From the NCBI GenBank assembly GCA_021399435.1, contig JAJTUP010000047.1, positions 310,001-374,000 of the forward strand: 64,000 nt of DNA, given 5' to 3'. This document shows, piece after piece, positions 56,088-64,000 of this stretch (position 1 is the first letter of the stretch; every line of letters starts with the position of its first letter). The stretch is from Diaporthe sp. PMI_573 (lineage: Eukaryota; Ascomycota; Sordariomycetes; Diaporthales; Diaporthaceae). A program made the position numbers and the translations under genes. Below the pieces are notes generated by a model, which was given only the letters and a program-made list of their open reading frames with translations, had not been told where the DNA came from and made no database searches.

Positions 56088-58980
56088 AAAAAAGACAGAA
56101 CCCTTCAACTTTATATTAACTATAAGGCTCTAAACAAAATAATAATAAAAAATTAATACCCCTTACTACTAGTTTCGGAGATTCTAGATTAACTATCAGG
56201 TATATAGTTTTTCTCTAAGATCGATTTAATAGACATATATTATTGAATTTGTATCTAAGAGGGTGATGAATAGAAGACTACTTTTCATACTTAATATAGA
56301 CATTATGAATTTAGAGTAGTACCGTTTAGATTAACCAACATACTAGCTATGTTTCAATCTTTTATTACTAAGGTTTTAGAAGATTATATTAATATCTATA
56401 TAATTGTTTATTTAGATAATATCTTAATTTTCTTAAAAAGCAAGAAAGAGTATAAAAAATATATACAAACAATTATAGATCATCTTGTAATAGTAGAATT
56501 ATATAGTAATATTAAGAAGTACTACTTCTTTTAAGAAGAGATCGAGTTTTTAGGATTTTTAGTTAGAAGGAAAGGAGTTTAAATAGACCCCGACAGGATT
56601 AGGACTATCCAAGAATAGCTAATACCAACCACCTACCACGACATTTAAGTATTTTTAGGTTTCTATAACTTCTACCAAAGATTCATTAGGGATTACTCAA
56701 AAATCATACAACTACTTAATAAACAATTAAAAAAAATATAACATAGCTGAAAACCAGGAAAAATTAATCTCTTGGCCCTGGAAAATATCAAAACATAAAG
56801 GGCCTTTAAAAAGCTTAAAATAAAGTTCTAACAGGCACCTCTTCTCCAACATTACAACCCTACACTCCCCATACAAATCAAGTATAATGTATTAGATAAA
56901 GCCGCTACGTCTATAATTTCACAGCAACACCAAGATAAAGATAAATCCTAATAGCATCCAATTACTTTCTAGTTAAAGAAGTTCTTAGGAGCTAAGCTCC
57001 ACTAGACAACTTATAACAAAGAGCTAAGTACCATAGTTAAGAGCTTCAAGTACTAGTAACAGTACCTTAAAGGGGTACAAGAACTAGTCATAGTTCTTTC
57101 TAATTATAATAATCTCCGTAGCTTTATAAAGTAAAAAAAACTAATATAAAAACAAGTTTAATAGCTAATGTATTTAGCCGGATTTGATTTTACTATCAAA
57201 TACCGCTCCGAAAAGATAAACCTGGTAGATAGCTTATCAAGAAGGCCTAACTATATATTAGAAGAAAAGCCTCTAAATTTAAGTTAAATCCTAACTCTAG
57301 AATTAAAGATAGTTATAACTATCAGGAAAGATATACAATCCTATCTAGAAGACTAATAGTAGGCCTAGTTTAAGGCTATAGTTAGAAGTACTAAAGTATA
57401 AGAGGTCTTAAAACTTAATTCCTCCCTAATAGAGCGTTAGCTTAAGTTTATAGCTCCCCTATAGGGGTAGTTTATAATAAGAGTCTGGGTCTGGGTGTAT
57501 GTTAGTAACACGGGCATAATATACTAAGGGCCCTACTCTTTGCTATTAGACTTAATTCGTAAAGCCTAGGGGGAAGACCCTATAATCTAGGCCGTTATTA
57601 AGAGGATTAAATCCTCAAACAATACTATTTCAGATAGTTCTAGTTATAAGTTCCAAGACAGGCTACTATACTAAAAGGGACGCATATATATACTAGAATA
57701 AGAAGCCTTATAATAAGAGATCCTATAAACCTACCATAATAAGCTACTAAGTAAGTACTAGGGGTAAACATAGATATAAATCCTAGTCAAAAGACATTTT
57801 TACTAGCTAGGCTTAAAGGCCTTTGTCGCAAACTACGTATACTCTTACATAACGTACTAATACGTATCTACGCCACGTCATTACCTATATAGAGAGCTTA
57901 CTTTGTTATTAATTCTATCAGGCCCTATATAAGAACTTAGTATAGACTTTATTACTAGACTCCCGACTACTATCAGAGATAGCTAGGAAGTAGATATAAT
58001 CCTAGTTATTATAAATCATTATACTAAGATAAGTTTCTTTACTATAGTAAGCACGATAATAAATATTACTAAACTAGCTAAGATCTTCTATAAGAAGATT
58101 GAATATAAATAGGGACTACCTAAAGAAATCATAACCAACAGAGGCACAACCTTTACTAGCAAGTTCTAGAAGATACTTTACTAGCTAAGTAGAATCAAAA
58201 CCTAATACACTACTACTTACTACCTACAAGATAATAGATAAACGAAAAGAATAAACTAAACCCTAAAACAATACCTAAAGGCATTTATAATAAAAAACAC
58301 CTAGAACTAGCTAAACTTATTACATACTACATTCTTTACTTATAATTTAGCATAAAGTACTATGATTAAAATAAGCCTATTCAAAGCTCTCTTTAGCTAC
58401 AAACCATCTTTTACTATTCTATATAATAAATAGCCCACTAAGAACAGTGTTTCTTAGAAGGAGGTACTAGTAGTTAAGAAACGTATTGAAAAACTTTAGT
58501 AAATTTAAATAGACTATAAGGAGAACTAGAAATAGATAGTTAAGACATAGGCCTGAAATTATAATAATCAACACCAGCCTATACAATTCAAGATTAGCTA
58601 ATAAGTATTACTAATAACTAAGCATCTACTCCTAAAAAACAGGAAGCTTACTTTATAGAGGGTCAGCCTATTTAGAATTATATTTTAAGTAGGTAAGCAG
58701 GCCTATAGTCTAACCCTACTAGAGAAGTACTCCTAAATACACTACGTATACTATATAAGCTAGCTAGAGCCCTAGGTAGTAAGAAACCTAAAGGACCTAA
58801 CAAAAGGCATCCTAGACCTACTAGACTTAGAGGATAAACAGGTTGAATAGGAGCTAGAAGAGATCCGAGACTACTAGAAGATCGAGGACACTATGTACTA
58901 CTTAGTAAAATAGAAAGGATAGCCTAATAAATATAACTTATAGGTACTAAAAGATAAAATGTTGGTAGACAAAACTATCA
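56088..58980 (+). pseudogene. pol remnant: RT, RNase H, integrase, chromodomain
   Basis: In one frame: KKDRTLQLYINYKALNK (RT start), a 61-codon stop-free piece at 56349-56534 holding IIVYLDNILIFL (the catalytic YxDD has become YLDN by a G-to-A change in a TpG context), YLAGFDFTIKYRSEKINLVD (end of RNase H), PIQELSIDFITRLP and TNRGTTFTSKF (integrase), then EEIRDY and TMYYLVK (chromodomain). Many stop codons lie between these pieces. No frameshift was found, so decay is by point mutation only. Confidence 0.85.
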
Positions 58981-59379
58981 TGAAGTACTAGAAAGGGAGA
59001 GAGCTGAAGTAAAGCTAGAAGAGGACCCAAGACTAGACTAGTAGAAGCTATAGAAAGTAGCCACGAATTAAGTAGTAATAGGCTGATAAAGGCCAGGATA
59101 GCTAGATAACTAGCTGATAAAGTCGATGTTGGCCTAATAAGTGCTAGATAACTAGCTAATAAAGCTAATGTTAGATAGATAAGTATTAGAGAACTAATGG
59201 GTAAACTAGAGGCTAGCCTAATAATAAGGAAATATTTCTAGGTAAAGGCCTACTAAGGGGCTATCAAGTATTACCTAAGTAGAGAAAGGCTTTAAAGATT
59301 AATATATTAGAATTAAGTATAAATAACCTTAGAAATGTCTAGATTAAGGGGGGACTAGAAGAGTCCCTAAAAAAGTAAT

Positions 59380-61131
59380 GTAAAAATATCATTATCCCTA
59401 CTCCTAAAAAACCAAGCCCCCTCTACTAATACTAATCACCAAGCCACTATATCCCTAAGTAACTAGTGGGAAAGAGCTGTCTACATCCCATAGGTCATCT
59501 CCTATAGTAGTAGTAGAAACCCCTCTAGCTAGGTCCCGAAAGTATCATCTATAACCTACAAAACCTCTAAGAGAAACCCCTAAACCAAGCTGTGTTAGAC
59601 TAGAAACCCATTATTAGCTAGAACCACGCGTAGTATACTATGATAAGTATTAACCAGGTCCCTTAAAATCTTCTTATAAAGGGCGTCTATTAAGTTAGCT
59701 AAGCTAAACTATACTAAATAAAGTAAGTATAAATTAGCTAGGGCCTATAACTAAAAGATACTAGCCTTTATAATAGCTAATTCCTAAGTAGATTAGTATA
59801 TGATTATACCTTAAAATATAGGAGACTCATGTTTATAACCTTAATCTATTTCTTCTCCCCCTAAGAGCCTCTCTTATACTTTAGATTCTCTACTATCTTC
59901 TAAAATACTAGAGTACTGCTTAGTCTATTTATAGATAGGTTTGTTAAGGTTTAGGCTAGGTAAACCTATAAAATCGATAGCTGGTTCTCTTATATAATTA
60001 ATAGAGGAGGATTCATAGCTTGGGTGATTCCCCTTAAAAAGGCTCTTATAAAATATAAGTTGGAGATTAACCTGATAATTAAAGGATCCCCCTATAATAG
60101 TTAATAGAAGTAATAATGATAGATAGAAGGATACTTACTATTATACAAGGTAAGTAATACTTTATAATATATTAATCATATTAAAAGCTCCCTAAACTAG
60201 TCATGGTATAGGTTATATCCTCCTATAAGGAAGGTATATCCTCCTTAAACCTCTTAAGAAAACTATATATATAGGCTTTATAAGGGGCTTGGGACTAGAT
60301 TACTTAACTCCAGGTCTATACCCTCTTATCTTGTCTAGATATATCGTGCGAGGTTTGGATGACGTCTATAGGGGCTGCTACCACGTACTGCTGGCTAGGA
60401 GGCATTATGTATCTAAGGGCCTTAGTAGGTACGTGTAACTATATAAACTCGCTAGTAGAGGAAGTTAGTCCCTTCGGGGTTTAAGGTACTTTTAGGGGTC
60501 TACTCTAGTTTAGCTTGCCTAGTGACGTGGTAATGCTTACTACTATCTCGTGACAAGTTTGAGGGGTCTGTAGGGTAGTGGTGGGCTGCTTACTAGCTGT
60601 CTTTAAGGACTTACCTTGAGTTGTGGTCGAGGTATTGCTTTGTTTAGAAGAGGATGGCTTTGAAGAGGAAGAGATAGTTAGAGGATTCGTGATAGGGCTA
60701 GCGTGATTACTACCGAACCCCTTGAGACTTAAACCTGATAAGTTAGGGAACCTTATAAACAGGTTACTCTGACCTTGTGGGGAGGATGACTATAAGTAGT
60801 GTGAAGAGCTACCTTTACTAGTAGAATTGATGGAAGGAGAATGAAAGTAAACGGGGGCTAGAGGCCTAAGGCTAGAAGTACTCGCTGAAGAAGACTGGGA
60901 ATGATTACGAGACCCCTCTGAAGAGGAAGGCGACGCCTTACCTAGTGGTAAGGGCGAGAAGCCCTTAAACGAGCTAGACAAGCGAGATATGATAAAGGTA
61001 TTAAGAAGTAATCGTGAAAACTACTCGAAGCAGTAGATAGAAGAAGGGCCACGGTGATAACTTTAAGAAGTAGTAAAGTGTAGGTTGGAGAGAGAGAGAG
61101 GTTAATAGTAGCCTGAAGGGCGAGCTATTTA
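59380..61131 (-). pseudogene. Degenerate antisense frame between pol and 3' LTR
   Basis: On the minus strand one frame (codon high positions divisible by 3) stays in register for about 1.7 kb and reads like protein between TAA/TAG stops: SSSFKGFSPLPLGKASPSSS, FPNLSGLSLKGFGSNHASP, ALRYIMPPSQQYVVAAPIDV and, near its end, GDDLWDVDSSFPLVT. Many stops fit RIP of Gln or Trp codons. The first part is Ser-rich, and no domain is recognised. It may be an extra antisense gene of the element, or a host gene fragment carried by it. The AT-rich middle (59.6-60.3 kb) gives weak support only. Confidence 0.4.
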
Positions 61132-61288
61132 AACTACGCTGCCTGGCCTGTGTGGCGCTGAAAAGGTTGTATATGGGTTTAGAATGTTCCGTGAGTTACC
61201 GGAGGTAGTGACTGGAAGGTGCCTATGAAAGCCGTACGAAAGCTGTGGTTGATGGCCCGGGGACGGGCCTCCGGGGGGAAGGTATAAT

Positions 61289-61482
61289 TGTAACGGCCGG
61301 GCGGAAGCCACGGGGAAGCCCCGGTGTGGCCCTGGCGAAGGCCCTTCTAAAAAGGGACCCGAAGCCCCCATGTCTCAGACTTGAGGGGGGCAAGAATCAG
61401 TCTTGCACCATACCTATACCTAATATATGTGCTGGCCTTCCCAGTTCACCGGACCATCGTGCCTAGTGCAGAGCCCATTACA
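61289..61482 (+). repeat. 3' LTR
   Basis: 194 bp, TGTAACGGCCGGGCGG to CCCATTACA, with intact TG..CA ends. It is less mutated than the 5' LTR. A purine-rich stretch CCGGGGGGAAGG (about 61271-61282) lies just before it and is the likely polypurine tract. Confidence 0.93.
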
Positions 61483-61487
61483 AAATA
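61483..61487. repeat. Right target-site duplication AAATA
   Basis: Exact copy of the five bases before the 5' LTR, confirming an intact, non-recombined insertion. Confidence 0.9.
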
Positions 61488-62233
61488 CAAGTACCTTTTT
61501 ATCTTAACCCCCCACACATAATGTATCTCCACAACTAGACATTACAGTATGCTGTATGTACTAGCTTGGATTACCAAGCTCCTGGAACAATTAGGGTTTT
61601 ACGCCAATAAGTAATATATGTGTTAGAACTGTCCTTTCACCGTACACCTCTGTGGGTCGTGCCGTTACAGTCTCCCGGCCGACCATTTTATTATATTAAA
61701 CACGTCGCTGGCTGGGGAGATAGAGTCTGGTATTAGCAGTGGCCGGAGGGCTCTTGGGAGCGGCTAAGTATAAGAAATTAATCCTGATCATGACCCTAGT
61801 GGCACCAACCCTGCCTGCATGCCTGCCTGCCCCTGCCAGGCAGAGTAAAAAGAACGAGAGAAGAGCGAAAAATCGGATTGACGATCCACTGGGAGGCACT
61901 GGGAGTCACCCAATTGTGCTTAGAAGCCAGACCGATTCGTCCCTGTCTACACTTCATTTCCCGTGTGACTACATGCACTCATCCACAAAAGTAACATTGC
62001 ATAACGGTGGCCATGGGATCTTCCCAGGATGGGACCCCCGCCTCATACTGTGCACCTTTCTGCATCTCTGCAGCAGCGACCGGCCCTGCGGACTGGCGAG
62101 ATGTGGGTTCGTTGCAGGAACTCTGTTGAAGAGTGGTTGGTTTCAGCTGGCACTAAATTAACTCCACATCGCCGCTGCTATTGCTTCCTCCACTGCTGAG
62201 CAACTGCACTCTCTGTACGCTTCAATTTCAACG
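61488..62233. other. Intergenic; possible second repeat relic at left
   Basis: The part up to 61669 ends in GTGCCGTTACA, whose reverse complement TGTAACGGCAC opens like many fungal LTRs. It may be one half of an older LTR split by the retrotransposon. An open frame of 140 codons at 61739-62161 (+) shows no domain and is not called. Confidence 0.35.
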
Positions 62234-62913
62234 CTATTCGTGCGAGTGACATGCCACGTCCCATATATCTCGCAAGCCGGCGTCGGTCTCTATCAGACCA
62301 TCGACGGTGTTGTGTTTGGTTACGGGAGACACGTGTGGGTGTCTGTGCCTCCCGCTATTAGATGATGCAATGTTAACATCAAAGTCTAGCAGTATATTGG
62401 GTGTATGTGATCGGGCCCGGGATGTAGATGCCGAGCCAGTCCGCGATGTGGCTCGTTGGACAATATTAGTGACGGCAGCAGTGATATCACGCTTTATTTG
62501 GTCCTGCAGTCATCAAGTTAGTTTGATACCACGACCAGGGACGGCGACACACGTACCTGATTCCTAATAGACGTGTTATGAGGGATCTCAATCCTGACAA
62601 CTGTGGCACGCATCGGTCTTCGTCGGCGGTTGCGGCGGGCATTATCGGCAAGGCTGTCCGAACGCTCATCTTCATCCTTGAAGCCATCCTCATCGGAGCC
62701 ATCCTCATCAGAACGAGAGTCACTAGACCTCTCATCATCATGGTCCCCGGCTGAGCGACTGGGCCCGTGTTCAGGTTGGCCACGACCTTCTCCACCAGAC
62801 TCGTCACTATTCACCACCTTAAACACGGTCTGTGGAACATGATCCTTACGGTGGAAGGCTACACGGGCTTGCGGGGCGGCTTCGCGGCGTAGTTGGACTC
62901 GAGGTGAGGTCAA
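62234..62913 (-). CDS. Hypothetical protein with acidic centre; 5' end uncertain
   Basis: Two stretches on the minus strand join across a 53 bp intron (62504-62556, GTACGT..TGCAG) with no stop: RREAAPQARVAFHRKDHVPQ, a very acidic Asp/Ser/Glu run, RRRRPMRATVVRIEIPHNTS and then DQIKRDITAAVTNIVQRA to a TAG at 62234. About 208 codons are seen. No in-frame ATG lies upstream before a TAA at about 62985, so the true start is probably in an exon I cannot place. No domain is recognised. It is divergent from the HNH gene. Confidence 0.5.
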
Positions 62914-63139
62914 TCGTAGCGGGTTGACCCGGCGCGGGGAGTTACGCGCGTTGACTGTGGAGGGTGTTGGGTCACCTTAATGCGGCAGGCTGTACTACGG
63001 CAGGCAGCTTAGGCTGGCTCACTTTAGCGCATGGCGTCAACCCCTGGCGCTCAAGACTACAGCTCATCCGCCATTCAGCCACGAGCGGCCGGCCTCGTCC
63101 ATCTTGCCCATCTCAACCTCAGATCGCCAACCCTCAATT
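62914..63139. other. Short spacer between divergent genes
   Basis: 226 bp containing presumed promoters of the hypothetical minus-strand gene and the HNH gene. The missing first exon of the minus-strand gene may lie here or further right. Confidence 0.35.
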
Positions 63140-64000
63140 ATGAGTGCCCCCGAAGCCCAGAGCACAACATTATGTCTAGCTCGACCAGAGGCAGTCTCAC
63201 CATTGTCCGTCACTGGTCGTGCCAGACTCAACCGAGTCTGCATCCGGCATCCGGGCTATAAATCCGATCCCAATAACATCCTCCTCAACCTGCCGGCCGT
63301 CGATTCATACAGGCATGGCGACCCGGCCAACCCACAGATCAGGAGGGGACTCCACCACAGGACCGTCTTGACTGCAGGCGCCATCATTGCCAACAATGCA
63401 TTCAATCGAGCTTTCCTTACCCACGATCAAGCCGGCAATGAGCGTGTCGCTGCTGGCCTTGATGGCATCCTGGTCCCGGGTGATTACTGGCTGCACCTAG
63501 AACATGAAGAAGCAGCACGGGGTCCACCTCCCCCACGCCGCGGCTCTTCAGCCTCATCTCCACACTCACAGACACCCGCGCCGTACCCTGTTGTTCCCTC
63601 GTTTCGAGATTGGCGATTTCCACACGGGCAGTTGCCGTCAGAATGGGGCTCGTCACACCAACCACCGCCTCCGCCGCTTGGCCCTGAGCCCAACTCTGCT
63701 CTTCCAGCACCTGCACACGTGGCGCCGCTGCCAGCAGCACCACCACCGTGCTGCGTCACTGCGTTACGAACAGGGGTCGAACGGTGCCATCTTGTGCCAC
63801 AGGCGGGACTTCTTAAGGAATGGTTCATAAGCAACGCCATGGCCCAGTACGCATCCGACCCGGCACGCGGCATCGCGGATATGGCCAGCATAGCTGTCAT
63901 GCGATCCGACATCCACTCCATGTTTGACGCAAGCCGATTTGCTATCGTGCCAAAACCCTCAGCTGGCTCGTCAACGTCGAGCGCCAGCGCCGGCTCCAGC
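63140..64000 (+). CDS. HNH-nuclease-domain protein, cut by window end
   Basis: The frame from the ATG at 63140 is open for 287 codons to the window edge. The N-terminal half has LCLARPEAVSPLSVTGRARL, IRHPGYKSDPNNILLNLPAV and YPVVPSFRDWRFPHGQLPSE, a layout shared by a fungal HNH family. The domain starts at CCVTALRTGVERCHLVPQ (His217), continues EWFISNAMAQYA and ends MRSDIHSMFDASRFAIVPKP (His259). In the family consensus an Asn precedes the LRsDlH segment; here the matching position is Ser250, so activity is uncertain. These proteins are numerous and variable in fungal accessory regions, with unknown roles. The rest of the gene lies outside the window. Confidence 0.82.
   Translation, partial: MSAPEAQSTTLCLARPEAVSPLSVTGRARLNRVCIRHPGYKSDPNNILLNLPAVDSYRHGDPANPQIRRGLHHRTVLTAGAIIANNAFNRAFLTHDQAGNERVAAGLDGILVPGDYWLHLEHEEAARGPPPPRRGSSASSPHSQTPAPYPVVPSFRDWRFPHGQLPSEWGSSHQPPPPPLGPEPNSALPAPAHVAPLPAAPPPCCVTALRTGVERCHLVPQAGLLKEWFISNAMAQYASDPARGIADMASIAVMRSDIHSMFDASRFAIVPKPSAGSSTSSASAGSS

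Larger units (their letters stand above)
53803..61482 (+). mobile_element. RIP-degraded Ty3/gypsy chromovirus, complete with LTRs
   Basis: A 7,680 bp element bounded by 194 bp LTRs and a 5 bp target-site duplication. Internal DNA is extremely TA-rich with dense TAA/TAG stops in place of Gln and Trp codons, the mark of repeat-induced point mutation. One plus-strand frame (positions divisible by 3) still reads through the gag zinc knuckle (55053-55094), reverse transcriptase (about 56090-56640, with YLDN at 56409), RNase H (about 56860-57260), integrase (about 57780-58500) and a C-terminal chromodomain (about 58850-58980), without visible indels. This order (RT, RH, INT, chromodomain) defines chromoviruses. 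About 2.3 kb between the chromodomain and the 3' LTR is extra and carries an antisense frame. The copy cannot make protein. Confidence 0.93.

Noticed and set aside
53510..61669. Target-site duplication for an outer, older LTR
   Set aside because: The five bases before TGTTATAG (53515-53519) and after CCGTTACA (61670-61674) differ, so an intact outer solo LTR is not supported.
61739..62161. A 140-codon plus-strand gene
   Set aside because: No domain, unusual composition and no transcript-like context; left uncalled.

Overview
The window looks like nuclear DNA of a filamentous ascomycete (Pezizomycotina, most likely Sordariomycetes). It has compact genes with mostly 50-110 bp GT-AG introns and CTAAC/CTGAC branch sites. 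It holds an AreA/NIT2-type GATA factor, a clavaminate-synthase-like oxygenase, a WSC-domain membrane protein, and an LTR retrotransposon degraded by RIP-style C-to-T mutation. The stwintron described below makes a xylarialean relative worth testing, but that is inference. All assignments come from reading the sequence by eye; no search was run.

Layout. 0-6 kb: an intronless zinc-finger-like protein (+), a chromodomain relic, a nuclease-like gene with one intron (+) and a broken F-box gene (-). 6.7-12.5 kb: a TauD/clavaminate-synthase-like oxygenase (-), divergent from a compound Zn2Cys6 plus C2H2-type factor (+), which converges on ADE1-type SAICAR synthetase (-). 15-25.5 kb: a GPI-type aspartic protease (+), MoaE/MOCS2B (-), an RBM5-like splicing factor (+) and an oligopeptide transporter (+). 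25.5-32.7 kb: gene-poor accessory DNA with a frameshifted ZZ-finger pseudogene and one nuclease-like minus-strand gene. 32.7-39.8 kb: housekeeping genes YIF1 (-), SRP receptor alpha (+), a small unknown (+) and a WSC sensor-like protein (-). 39.8-48.9 kb: a gene desert of about 9 kb. 48.9-52.1 kb: the AreA/NIT2 regulator (+). 53.8-61.5 kb: a complete 7.68 kb Ty3/gypsy chromovirus with 194 bp LTRs and a 5 bp target-site duplication, full of RIP stop codons. 62.2-64 kb: a small unknown gene (-) and an HNH-nuclease gene (+) cut by the window end.

The most unusual content is a set of repeated spliceosomal introns (introner-like elements). Family A occurs four times, twice in the compound transcription factor at 8.3-11.4 kb and twice in the oligopeptide transporter at 22.2-25.5 kb. 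Family B occurs three times, twice in the transporter and once in the minus-strand gene at 30.1-31 kb. In the transporter one family B intron sits between the G and the T of the 5' splice site of a family A intron. This makes a spliceosomal twin intron (stwintron, [D1,2] type). Only two-step excision restores the reading frame. A 19 bp microexon separates this stwintron from another family B intron.
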